From Cheiracanthium punctorium (lineage: Eukaryota > Arthropoda > Arachnida > Araneae > Cheiracanthiidae), in the NCBI GenBank assembly GCA_038373885.1, contig JAWZYV010013544.1, positions 124,001 to 188,000 on the forward strand: a stretch of 64,000 bases of DNA, in the 5' to 3' direction. Below the pieces are notes generated by a model. That model worked only from the letters and a program-made list of their open reading frames with translations. It was not told where the DNA came from and ran no database searches. The position numbers and the translations under genes were made by a program. This document shows positions 33,764 to 43,018 of the stretch, one piece after another; the first letter of the stretch is position 1, and every line of letters starts with the position of its first letter.

Positions 33764-34283
33764 GTTTATTAGTCTAATTACCATAATTAATTAACGTATA
33801 TCTCGGAACCTATCCACCGGAGCGCGTTTTTATTGATTCTCGACCCCCCCCTAGACTCAACACCCCACCGATACTTAAAATTTCGAATGCTTTGACACCA
33901 AACTTAACCTTTTAATCTTACAGGCCCAGGGGGTCATACGAAGCTCCCCTATATTTTCAATTTGGGCATTTTAAACACTAGCCTCCTCCGGCGGCAACTC
34001 CAAAGTCTGGAAACCATCCCAGAGCCAATTTCTACATGTTTGCAGTCCTTTTAAGCCTCAATCATGGTTAATTAGTCTAATTACCATAATTAATTAACGT
34101 ATATCTCGGAAACTATCCATCGGAGCGTGTTTCTATTGATTCTCGACCCCCCCTAGACGTGAACCCCCATCGATACATAAAATTTCGAATACTTTGACAC
34201 CAAACTTAACCTTTTAATCTTACAGGCCCAGGGGGTCATACGAAGCTCCCCTGTATTTTCATTTCGGGCAGTTTAAACACTAG
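33764..34283 (+). repeat. Two-unit tandem duplication, 303 bp period
   Basis: Blocks starting TTAGTCTAATTACCATAATT at about 33770 and 34073 run about 215 bp with few differences, through TATATCTCGGAA, ATTGATTCTCGACCCCCC, CTTTGACACCAAACTTAACC and GGGGGTCATACGAAGCTCCC to TTTAAACACTAG. A unique ~85 bp spacer separates the homologous parts. Confidence 0.9.
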
Positions 34284-34427
34284 TTTTACTGGAGCAAGGA
34301 GAGAGAGATGCTAACTGCCCGAGAACTCAGCGGAGAAGAAACCCGATGAATGGGTGAAGGGTGTTTAAATAGTACGGCTTTCGGCGCAGAGAGAGGGGAA
34401 ATTTCTTTAGTTGTTTTATTGATTCAA

Positions 34428-34500
34428 GATTCGACTCACTAATTCGAACCATCGAAGTAGTGAGTGAGTCGAGATTCGAATCAGTAAAATGAGTCGAACC
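34428..34500. repeat. Subterminal palindromic repeats of hAT-like element 2, right side
   Basis: GATTCGACTCACTAATTCGA and GAGTCGAGATTCGAATCAG mirror the left-side motifs in inverted orientation just inside the terminal repeat. Confidence 0.75.
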
Positions 34501-34549
34501 GCCCATCTCTAATTTGGCTAATAGTTTAAAAAAAGATTTAAAAGTTTAC

Positions 34550-34605
34550 GGTTTACAAAAAGTGGTTGCTTATATTCCGTAACACTTGGCACCTACGAAT
34601 CGCGA
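34550..34605 (-). mobile_element. Family 2 tip
   Basis: Reversed, it reads GTGCCAAGTGTTACGGAATA then TAAGCAACCACTTTTTGTAA. This is one of the best family 2 tips. Confidence 0.65.
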
Positions 34606-34903
34606 TAAAATTGGGAAATAGCGAGATATCTGCTTGGGGCGAATCACTAGTATTTAAACATCATTTTACTTATAGTGCTGGTATTGATTATTTTATGATG
34701 AGTGACAAAAATAAATAAATGAAACGTTATTAATAGTGACGATATTAACAACAGTAAAAACAATAATAAGGGAATTTAAACCACTTTGCAAGACACGATG
34801 TCGAATGCTTTTTACTATACTTAAGTACTGTTAAGACTTTATAAAGTGAATATATGTTGGTCGTTTGGTCACCAGAAAAGCTATTTTACTATATTCAATT
34901 CAA

Positions 34904-35482
34904 CTGCGGTATACCTGGAAACGAAGCTGCAGACAAGTTGGCCAAAAAAGGGTGCACCATCTTACAGACTCCTTTAGGAGATGTCTGCTACAAATCAGTC
35001 TCCTCAAAGATTAATCTGGCCCTAAAAAACTTCTACTTATCTAAACTGGAGGAAAGAACAAAGGAGAAATCCTGGAATATGGCCATCCGTAACATCCCAA
35101 CTTACCCTAGATACAGAGCCGTCGCTGCCTTCCGACTGACAACAAGGCACGACTGTCTCTGTGCCCATCTGCACCGGCTCAAGATTGTGAGTAGCCCTGC
35201 CTGCCCCCTTTGCAGCAGCAATCGGGTGATGACTGCGGATCACCTCCTCCTCTGTCCCGCATTAAAGGAAGAGAGTATTTACTCCCGCTACTGGGAAGCA
35301 AGAGAACTTTTATTTCGTTTGCTGCCTTGATTCTCTATATATGTTCTGCCTTCACTGTCTAGATATTTCGTCTGTTTGTGTGCTTTCTTTGTGTGCTTTT
35401 CCTGTGTAATTTGTGCTCTGTATCCACCTGGCGATAGAATTGTGTTCAAGCTCGCCTGCTGCATTGGAAATAAAATAAAAAA
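34904..35482 (+). pseudogene. 5'-truncated LINE copy: RNase H end and zinc-knuckle tail
   Basis: A frame ending at 35330 encodes CGIPGNEAADKLAKKG, the C-terminal part of a LINE RNase H. It then holds a cysteine/histidine tail CPLC..H..C (C-X2-C-X9-H-X3-C), as in arthropod LINEs that carry RNase H. A 3' UTR and an A-rich tail (AAATAAAATAAAAAAAT) follow. A 13-bp target duplication with one mismatch flanks it: ATATTCAATTCAA at 34891-34903 and ATATGCAATTCAA at 35483-35495. The open frame that starts at 34854 therefore begins in target DNA. Its first 17 residues and the asparagine where the family has histidine are junction artefacts. Reverse transcriptase and endonuclease are absent, so the copy was dead on arrival. 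The reading frame has no stop up to the natural end, which suggests youth. Confidence 0.88.
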
Positions 35483-35495
35483 ATATGCAATTCAA

Positions 35496-37199
35496 TCTTT
35501 TCTTTACATAGTATAAAATGAAGTCGCTTCCGCTCGATGTTCGCTTAGATCTTTTAAACTACTCAACGGATTTTAATGCAGTTTCCAGCAATAGATAGAG
35601 TGATTCAAGAGGAAGGTTTATATGTATAATACATCGCGGTACGACAATAATATGCACGTGTGTCGAAGAAAAAGACAATATTTACGCCTTCGCAATAAGG
35701 TTTTCAGTTTAAACCACACGAATTAGTATATAATTGTAATAAGCGGTTTTATTTCACGTGATCAGATTATCAAATCTTTGTAATTTAAAGAGTCACGTGA
35801 CTCACCATCTATATATATATGAAAGTGTTTATATCCGATAAAAGTAGATCAGTTTAAAACATGAAAATAACTACTTTACTTTCAATAATTTAAGTTAAAT
35901 TTCACGAGCGAAACTTAGGTCATTTTAATGCACGACTTAAAAAATGCATTAGATAATAAAATTTGCTTTACGAGTGAAATAATAAACTTCATCTACCAAT
36001 CAAATTCCCCAGAAGAGTTCCGGTGACGGCAATTTGACGTCACGCATTGTATAATTTGAAGAGATCGCACGCGTCTATCAATGCTTCCCAGCCAGTAAAA
36101 TAAAAATAAAACGTGCTTTACAGCGCGATGCTGTTCAATTTGACCAAAACATCATTGATGAAGCGTTATTTGAATTGAACAAAGTAGTGCAATTACTTTC
36201 GGGTAAATCTCTCAAGGATTTTATATATTAGTATTTGAGTAGGTACTAAGGTGAATTTATCTATCAATCTATTTAGGTTAATTTATCTATTTAACTACTT
36301 AAGCAAGATTGATTTCAAAGAAAATAATATTTTTTTAATTATCATAATTCTAAGGTTTTCAATTATCATAGTTAAAAAAATAACTGAGTTTATTTGTTAT
36401 TGATGATCGTTTATTTTATTTTTTTTTTGTGTGTGCACAGAAAGTAATAGGTATTTCAATCATGTCTGGAAGACGTTGTTTTTCAAACATAGGTTGTAAC
36501 ATAAGGAGTGGAAAAAGGAATGCGTTTAGGTAGAGAATCGTCATGTATACAAGAAAGGTCCCATGTGCTTATAATATTCCCCTAGCAATGACTTAGTCCG
36601 ACCAGTGCCCGAGCGCATAGCGTTCTGAACTGGGAGACGGAAGGTTTCTGGGTCAAAACAGGTCGCGTTCGCCGACCTAACCGTTCGGAGTTTTCCTGTA
36701 TCCCGTTCGGAAAATAAAACTGTACTCGCAACATGCATATGTTCGAAACATATATGACTGGTTTCCTCCAAAACGTAGCGTAAATACGAGTTAGGACCCC
36801 TTAGAAAGACCCCCACGGTGGACACCCCCATCCCTTGGCCTAGATCCTATGTGTGGAGACTATAAGCAGGATAGTCTCCAGATTTGTAGAGAGTTTAATT
36901 TAACGCCTAGCGTCGTGTGCAACTTATAGAAGCAGTTCCACGATACCGGATCCATCGAGAAAAAGTCTCGGCAAGGTCATTCAATAGAAGTTGCTACTTT
37001 TTTGATCGCCAGTGACACTGACATAGTTTTTGTGCCATCATGTTGCAGTTATCTCAGATTTGCACTCATGACTTAACGTTTCATCATGATTTAAATAATT
37101 TTTCACTTTTTTAGATTCCACATCACTGGGTTTAATTCGAATTATATGTGTAACGAAAATGTTCTTTTCCTACCGTGCGGAGAACGGGTACTCAGCTAG
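35496..37199 (+). mobile_element. Helitron-like element H2 (about 1.7 kb, SINE inside)
   Basis: The 3' end has CCGTGCGGAGAACGGGTACT then CAGCTAG|T at 37199-37200. The last ~200 bp (GACACTGACATAGTTTTTGT, AGATTCCACATCACTGGG) match H1 and H3. The 5' end is probably A|TCTTTTCTTTACATAGTATA at 35495/35496, followed by AATGAAGTCGCTTCCGCT and GATTCAAGAGGAAGGTTTAT blocks. The stem of the 3' hairpin is weakened (CGTGC against GTACT). No Rep/helicase is present. The 5' border is less certain than the 3' border. Confidence 0.5.
36586..36800 (+). mobile_element. tRNA-derived SINE family 2, second copy
   Basis: CTTAGTCCGACCAGTGCCCG, GCGTTCTGAACTGGGAG and GTCAAAACAGGTCGC match the split SINE at 29305-29930. 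CGCCGACCTAACCGTTCGGA and GGTTTCCTCCAAAAC follow. About 60 bp between GGAGTTTTCC and GGTTTCCTCC is absent from the other copy. The B-box is damaged. Confidence 0.75.
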
Positions 37200-37687
37200 T
37201 TATATATAAAGCTATATATACGTGTATTGAATATACTTTTATATTGAATATCCTGTTATATAACTATTCGTTAGTCCGACTAATGCTAGTGATCCAAAAA
37301 TCGCGACAAAAGACAAGTTTAATACAACACAAGTATGATATTAAAATACAATATTGTCCGAAATTATAGTGGCAAAAGTATAGAATTTCAAGGTCGAAAT
37401 ACATATTTTTAAAATCGTTACTTTGTTATTAAAGACAGCATTAAGCTGCCTAAACTAGTCAAACAGATATCAAGATTACGTGGGTATGGCCTGTTCTTTA
37501 ATATACCTACTGGATTGGGCAGTTTTCGAAAATTTCCAAATGTGCGTTCCACAAAGTAATGACACCGGGAGAGGACGCCGTCGTCAACTGTTGTTCGTCC
37601 CAGCTTAAGAATACGTGGACTTGACAGTAAATGTGTTCAGATATAAATTCATGAAAAATGAATTCAAATTTGATATACAGGTTCTCC

Positions 37688-37778
37688 AGGGTGACCGGTG
37701 GCTCGGAGGTTAAGGGCTGTCCTGTTGCATGCTAATCCCCAAAGCGGATGGTCGTGGGTTCAATTCTCGCTCAATTGC
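37688..37778 (+). mobile_element. tRNA-like SINE head (third type)
   Basis: GGTGACCGGTGGCTCGGAGG contains an A-box-like TGGCTCGGAGG, and GGTCGTGGGTTCAATTCTCG contains a B-box GGTTCAATTCT. The 30-odd bases between them leave room for a long variable arm, as in Leu or Ser tRNAs. The ends do not pair as an acceptor stem, so this is a SINE head or tRNA pseudogene. Confidence 0.55.
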
Positions 37779-37799
37779 TGTTTAAATTTCCTTATTTTG

Positions 37800-38165
37800 T
37801 GCTAATAAAACATGCCTCTGGTGTCGTCCACTTTATTTGACGAGGATTTATAAGCCAGTTTGCATTGTGGATTAGCATTCTACTTGTATTATAGACATTT
37901 GTATTATAATGCGTTCCATGTCCTCTCCTGTCCCCAGACCTCAATCCAATGCGACTTTTGGCTTTGAAGGAATTTGAAACATTTGGTAAGTCGTGATAAT
38001 TCAAGAACTTTGCCCGATCTTAAAGACCGCATTTCACAAAATGTTCATAATATTTCCCAAAACATACTGCCGTTATCTGTGAAGCATACGTTAACTGTGT
38101 GTTTTACCATTCCAGATGGTAGCTGACAATGAGGCCGCCATGTTGAACATGTTTTGTTGTATTAT
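37800..38165 (+). pseudogene. C-terminal remnant of a mariner-type transposase
   Basis: Frames here give TLFDED, then SPDLNPM (the conserved block before the last catalytic acid in arthropod mariners). After a frameshift LPDLKDRISQNVHNISQNML follows, and near 38125-38150 a decayed EAAMLNM tail. This is the opposite end of the kind of enzyme whose N-terminus survives at 14628. Frameshifts and a stop make it non-functional. No terminal repeats were found. Confidence 0.7.
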
Positions 38166-38699
38166 ATTTGAAAACTATCATAAATGTATGGTAAATCTGT
38201 AATTCATTAAAAAAATGCCCCCACGTGGCGAGCATTTGAACTAATTTTTTTTTTTTTTTTATTCGATCAAACAACTTCTCACACCTTCATTATGTCCTAA
38301 ACAAAATTTCATAAGTTCCTCAAAGATAGTTTCGTCTGTAGACAACTTTAAAATTGGGTTGTATAGTTTCAGATGCCCTGTACATTTATAGGCTGTCGGA
38401 AATAGGACCAATTGACAGACAAATAAACCTGCAATATTATTATTCATAAGTGAATAATTTATAGATTGCGATTTTAGCAGAATTACCCATTTTCAACTTC
38501 TTGTTTGAACGTTACACGTCAGTTACTCAAACATTATCAGGAGTACAATAAAATGATGAGTAATTCGACAGCAATAACCCTACTATATAGTTATGCTGAT
38601 TCCTCATTCACTGATTCTGTAGAAATTCCGGGTAACCACTCCAATATAAAACTTTTACCGCCATTGCTCCAAAAAGATAAAAAGTCAAGCACAAAAAGC
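38166..38699. other. Unassigned stretch
   Basis: A T-run at about 38247. No recognisable gene or terminus up to the hAT-like element. Confidence 0.4.
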
Positions 38700-38716
38700 G
38701 TAATAACTAGGGATGG

Positions 38717-38890
38717 ACGCGAGACGTGCGAGACGAGAATCGGGGCTGTCTCGTCTCGTCTCGCAGTGGTAAACCTCTGTCTCGTCTCGCGTCTCGTCTC
38801 ATCTCGCAAACACTGTGTCTCGTCTCGCGTCTCGCAAAGAAATTGCTGTCTCGTCTCGCGCGAGACGCGAGACGTCTCGCGAGTCTCGCA
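38717..38890. repeat. GTCTCG subterminal array, left side of hAT-like element 1
   Basis: Clusters of GTCTCGTCTCGCGTCTCG are separated by unique 10-20 bp spacers, and both CGAGAC and GTCTCG orientations occur. A palindromic cluster GTCTCGCGCGAGACGCGAGAC-like lies near 38850-38875. Confidence 0.9.
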
Positions 38891-39106
38891 AAATTAAGGA
38901 CTGCGATTTCGTTACCATTTTATACTAACTTATTATTGGGATTTTATTGAAAAATAATATTAATAATAACAATTACTTACATATAGCCACATTAGTAGAT
39001 ATATTAATAACTATATCAGCATATATCGGCATTTGAAGTAAAAGAAATTGAGATTTAATCCGTATATATAATGTCACACCGAAAATATCGAATTTATTTT
39101 TATTTA

Positions 39107-39640
39107 CTAGCTGCGTGCCCGTTCTTCGCACTGTAGTAACCGAAAATTTTCCTAACATGAGTAATTTCAATTAATTCCAGTGATGTGGAATCTGAAATAA
39201 AAGCAAAATTATTTGACTCTTGATGTAAAGTTTGCGTCATGAGTATTAACCTGGCATCATTGCAATATAATGACTCAAAAAACTACGTCAGTGTCATTCG
39301 CGATCAGAAAAGTGAAAAGCTTAGCGGTTTGCAGAGAACTCCCGACTTTCAAAATGTGTTATTTCTACATCATACTGTAGTTCTACATTATACTGTTCAA
39401 GTTGTAGCATTAAATACCTCAGACACTACATGAAATGGACAACCGTTTGTTTTAAAATAGCTGCGCACCCGCTCTTCATATGAGAAGTAGCGAATATTTT
39501 ACTAAAATCATATCTGCATGAGACAAAACAGATTTTTTTTTTTAAGTTCAAGTAATCTCCTCTGTTGAAATTACTGCGGGATATATTAACGCAAATTAGA
39601 ATTACTTATCGTTCAGTTGGTTGTAAGATAACCCTTGAAA
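39107..39640 (-). mobile_element. Helitron-like segment H3 inside hAT-like element 1
   Basis: On the minus strand it ends GTGCGAAGAACGGGCACGCAGCTAG|T at 39107. The preceding ~350 bp match H1 closely (GAATGACACTGACGTAG, ATGATGCCAGGTTAATACTC and GACGCAAACTTTACATCAAG blocks). The second end-like motif CGGGTGCGCAGCTA at about 39470 is also shared with H1. Its 5' end was not found. Confidence 0.65.
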
Positions 39641-40199
39641 AATTATAAACAGAACACTTTTAGTCTTTATTAAAGCTCTACTATTTACTTTAACGTCAAT
39701 TTCAAGTCTCTAAAATATGTGCAATTTTTATATTAATGAAAACAAGATTATATTAACGATAATTATAATTATTTGCCTAATACTTCCAATAACATTACCG
39801 TGTGTGCATTTTTAGATTTCATTATAGTATCTCAGTTGGTTAATAGACGTCTTATTTTTTGTTTATATTTTAAATTACTGAACAGTTAATTTGTTGACGA
39901 CTATCCGTTTGTACTTTTCCACAATAATTTTTAGCGATAGTACTACAGTAGTTATGGTCGCCCTGTTTACAGAAAAATTAAACCATAATCCCCCTAATGT
40001 ATATCTAGTGTGGATTTTTTTTAAAAATGAGAAGACATCTAACAGGCGAAGATAATTTTAGAATAGGAACCCAACTGCAAGATAAAATTATGGGGAGGAA
40101 AAAAATTTATAAAAGTTTTGCAAGCCGAAGGAAGGGAAAACATGATAATATAAACGAAAAGAGAAATAGTTTAAAAAAAAATTGCTTGCATTTCTTTCC

Positions 40200-40990
40200 G
40201 TCCGATATTAATATATAAGAATAAAAAATGTCATTTTAATCTCTTTAAAATAGGCCAACAACAGGGATTTAACCGCCCCTAGAAAGTTGTTACCAGGGTG
40301 GGCGCCTCTCTTCTACGCACGCCGCAACGTGCGGGAAAGTTTGAGGATAATATCGGTACAAGGATATTTCAACCAAGGACATTCAACCATATTTCAACCT
40401 ACTCAGACTAAGCATCAATGCGAATGCAAGTTGCTCTACTTCTAATCTCTCTCTGATATACCCGAAACCCGATTATCACAGGGGCAAGGGGGGGCGGTAG
40501 TCCGGTGCCCCTGAAGAAAAAGGGGGCCCATATATATCCCGATTATCTAAATTATAAATTCATATGTACTGAAATAGTAATTGTGGGGAAAAAACTGAAT
40601 TTCCTCTATAATATAGGTATTACCTAATTGTCTATCACTAGATCAAGTTAGAGATATTTTTTTGGGGTGATAAATACGATTTGATTAAAGTACAAAAACT
40701 ACAGTTAACCGAAATGCAATTTTCGAGTACAACAGCGGTCAAAACTGGGTTAAAATGCTTTAAAAAGGGGGGCTCAGTAAAGGGGCTTAATGCGTAAAAA
40801 AGGGGATAGTAAGGGGGGCCCCAAACTTAATTTCCCGGGCCCCGTCTAAAAGTGATCAGATTTGAACATACCGTACCGCCTTTCCTATTTACTTATTATT
40901 TTTCTTTCAACTCTTCTCTGTTTTCTTTTTTTTTCCGCCTCTTTCTTTATCCTCTCCTTTGTGTGTTTTGTATATCTCTCGTCTGTTCTA
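40200..40990. other. GC-rich blocks of unknown origin inside hAT-like element 1
   Basis: Patches such as GGGGCAAGGGGGGGCGGTAG and GGGGGGCCCCAAACTTAATT bracket about 330 bp (40480-40855) and may be a MITE, but I could not match the ends or find a target duplication. Confidence 0.35.
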
Positions 40991-41110
40991 ATTTTAAATG
41001 TTACGTGTTTGTGCGTATTGTAGAGTGCTGATAGTATACCAGGACCGAAAACGAAGGAGACGCAAGTTAAACGGTAGAGGCTTCAGGCAAATTGTCGCTT
41101 TTCAGATCGT

Positions 41111-41316
41111 ATTTATGCGAGACGGGAAAAAATTCTCGCGAGAAATCTCGCGCGAGACAAGACTCTGTCTCGTCTCGCGTCTCGTCCCGCAAAATATTTT
41201 CTTTCTCGTCTCGCGTCTCGTCTCGCAAAAAAATGCCTGTCTCGTCTCGCGTCTCGTCTCGCAAGACAATGCGAGAACGCGAGACAATGCGAGAATTCTC
41301 GCGTCTCGCGTCCATC
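41111..41316. repeat. GTCTCG subterminal array, right side of hAT-like element 1
   Basis: CTGTCTCGTCTCGCGTCTCG clusters recur at about 41165, 41202 and 41237 (about 35-37 bp period). They are followed by inverted CGAGACAATGCGAGAA units next to the terminal repeat. Confidence 0.9.
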
Positions 41317-41328
41317 CCTAGTAATAAC

Positions 41329-41939
41329 ATCTGCACCTTTTGTACGATCCAATCGAAAATTTTCATAATTATGTATAAAAATATAGAAAACAATCTGCGC
41401 TACTTTAAAAATCTGAAAATCCAGCCGTTCCATCAATTTTAAGCAATTTTTCGTTATTTTCAGCTCCATTTTATTTCCGAGAATAATAAAAAAAAGTGAA
41501 TCATTTGCGTGAAAAAATTAGCTGTCGCAATTGACATGACGTCATTGAAATCACAGTTATCAGGCTTTGAATGGGAAATTGCGATTTCAATTCGTATAAA
41601 TTGTTTTTTCAGATAACCGATTGATTTTTTAAAAATGGTATCGTCTGAATGAAGCATTGGTACAAGAGGGACTGTTTACACGAAACGAAATCGTTCGAAT
41701 GCGAAAATTTTCCGCACGTTTCCAGAAGAGCATGAAATTCGATTTGGATACATAATAAAAATTGAATATGAAGCTATTTATTTCAGGTGGAATGAGGTTA
41801 AATACATTGAGTGTAGACATATTTTCGTCCAATGCTTTTTCTAGCCCCCGTTTGTAATTGCCTCCACAACGGGCTTCCACTTAGTTTTACATATAGGAAC
41901 ATTTTATACATGCTCACACCTTCGACTGCAATGAGTGAT
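41329..41939. other. Unassigned stretch
   Basis: No gene or terminus recognised. TGACGTCA occurs at about 41538. Confidence 0.35.
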
Positions 41940-42061
41940 ACTGTAACTAGTGATGAGCATAAATGAATGAAACTATTCGAAATAATCGATTATTAAATCC
42001 ATTGGAATCAATCGATTTCGAAAAATTCATTGGAACGTTCAGCACAAAGCATTCGAATAGC

Positions 42062-42226
42062 CAGGGGGGGGGGGGATATCGGGATATATCCCCCCCCCCC
42101 GAAATGTTTGGATTAGTGATGAAATTCCGTCTATTTATACTTATATAAGTTCATATCCCCCCCCCGAAATTTTTTTCCAAGCGCATATCCCCCTCCCCCC
42201 GAAAAATTTTCCTGGCTACGCGCCTG
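42062..42226. mobile_element. hAT-type MITE nested in hAT-like element 3 (165 bp)
   Basis: CGAATAGC flanks it exactly at 42054-42061 and 42227-42234. The right end reversed reads CAGGCGCGTAGCCAGG; the left end has decayed into a G-run after CAGG. It carries several ATATCCCCCC and CCCCGAAAT blocks. Confidence 0.88.
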
Positions 42227-42234
42227 CGAATAGC

Positions 42235-42445
42235 ATTAGTGAAATGATTAATCACGAATAATCGTGAATACAATTCGAATAGTGAAACGATTACTCATGA
42301 TTAACCGCGAATACAATTCGAATTGTGAAAACGATTAATCGTGAATACAATCCGAATAGTAAAACGATTAATCGCGAATACAACTCCAATTGTTGAAACG
42401 GTTAATCGCGATTAACTATAAATACAATTCGAATTGCGAAATCGC
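42235..42445 (+). repeat. ATTCGAAT / ATTAATCG subterminal array of hAT-like element 3
   Basis: About six units of roughly 35 bp, each with AATACAATTCGAAT followed by GTGAAACGATTAATC. Each unit contains the two palindromic words. Confidence 0.85.
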
Positions 42446-42640
42446 GATTAATCGCGAAAACTATTCGAATAGTAAAAACACCGATATTCACTATTCGATT
42501 ATTGACACGATTCGAAATCGATTAGTCGATTATGGAAATCATTCGAATGGCACATCACTAACTGTAACACATTTGATTTCATTGTTAATGGCAATCTTTT
42601 CCCCTTTTCTTGTCCAACCCGTGTTATCAGTCTGATAATT

Positions 42641-43018
42641 TTACGGTTTCGGACACGGTATAAGAAAAAGAAATGATAGGGAAACATACCAGCTGGTATC
42701 CATGTACCTATCGCGTTCATGGTATCTTATCTTGGATCTGAAATCAGCACACGCAATATTGCCTTTAAAGTAAGATGATGGGTGAAGCAATGTAACTGAA
42801 TGAAATATGTCTGTCTTGGAACCTGTTAAGAATGCATTAAAACATGTATTCTTAAACTTACGTGAACGGAATACCCCCCTTTTAAGCAAGAATTTTTTTG
42901 TGGGGCCCTCTCCAATCCTATGCCACCTTGTTCTAAACTTAATTTCTGACTCAATAATCTCGGAACAACAGTGGTCTAACAGATATCGGTAAAACTGTCG
43001 AGTTCGCAGTGTTGCCAT
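42641..43018 (-). other. Unrecognised 125-codon minus-strand open frame, possible first exon
   Basis: The frame begins ATGGCAACACTGCGAACTCG. It is more balanced in base composition than its surroundings. A donor-like CAC|GTAAGTTT occurs at about 42863-42856 on the minus strand. If real, only the first ~50 codons would be exon. No domain is recognised, and the ATGGCAACACTG opening also occurs in dispersed repeats, so the coding claim is weak. Confidence 0.15.

Larger units (their letters stand above)
32180..34511. mobile_element. hAT-like non-autonomous element 2 (2332 bp)
   Basis: Ends read TAGAGATGGCCAATGATTCG and, reversed, TAGAGATGGGCGGTTCGACT. Flanks GTTTGGTT and ATTTGGCT agree at 6 of 8, as expected for a decayed 8-bp hAT duplication. 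Subterminal palindromes are family specific: GATTCGAATC at 32215, 32265 and 34473, and CGACTC.GAGTCG at 32385, 32536 and 32614. No transposase is present. Inside are a nested MITE (33489-33654), a tandem repeat (33764-34283) and A/T homopolymers. Confidence 0.8.
38708..41320. mobile_element. hAT-like non-autonomous element 1 (2613 bp, exact 8-bp target duplication)
   Basis: GTAATAAC flanks it exactly at 38700-38707 and 41321-41328. Ends read TAGGGATGGACGCGAGACG and, reversed, the same for 19 bases. Dense GTCTCG/CGAGAC arrays lie just inside both ends. The interior has no transposase, BED finger or hATC region that I can recognise. It carries a minus-strand Helitron-like segment (39107 to about 39640) and a stretch with GC-rich blocks (40260-40860). 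Large, non-coding and precisely bounded. Confidence 0.92.
41948..42560. mobile_element. hAT-like non-autonomous element 3 (613 bp, exact 8-bp target duplication)
   Basis: ACTGTAAC flanks it exactly at 41940-41947 and 42561-42568. Ends TAGTGATGAGCATAAATGAA and, reversed, TAGTGATGTGCCATTCGAAT. It is filled with ATTCGAAT and CGATTAATCG-type palindromes. A 165-bp MITE is nested at 42062-42226. No coding capacity. Confidence 0.92.

Noticed and set aside
36541..36831. 96-codon minus-strand frame
   Set aside because: It lies antisense to a SINE copy and shows no domain.
37688..37778. Functional tRNA-Leu or tRNA-Ser
   Set aside because: A- and B-box words are present but the acceptor ends do not pair; more likely a SINE head.
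38505..38950. Overlapping frames rich in Ser-Arg (for example plus 38505-38897 and 38726-38950)
   Set aside because: The SR-like protein text is produced by GTCTCG subterminal repeats of a hAT-like element, and all frames read through the array.
40998..41469. Five overlapping frames with Arg-Glu-Thr or Ser-Arg repeats
   Set aside because: Same repeat artefact at the other end of that element, with every frame open because the repeat lacks stop codons.
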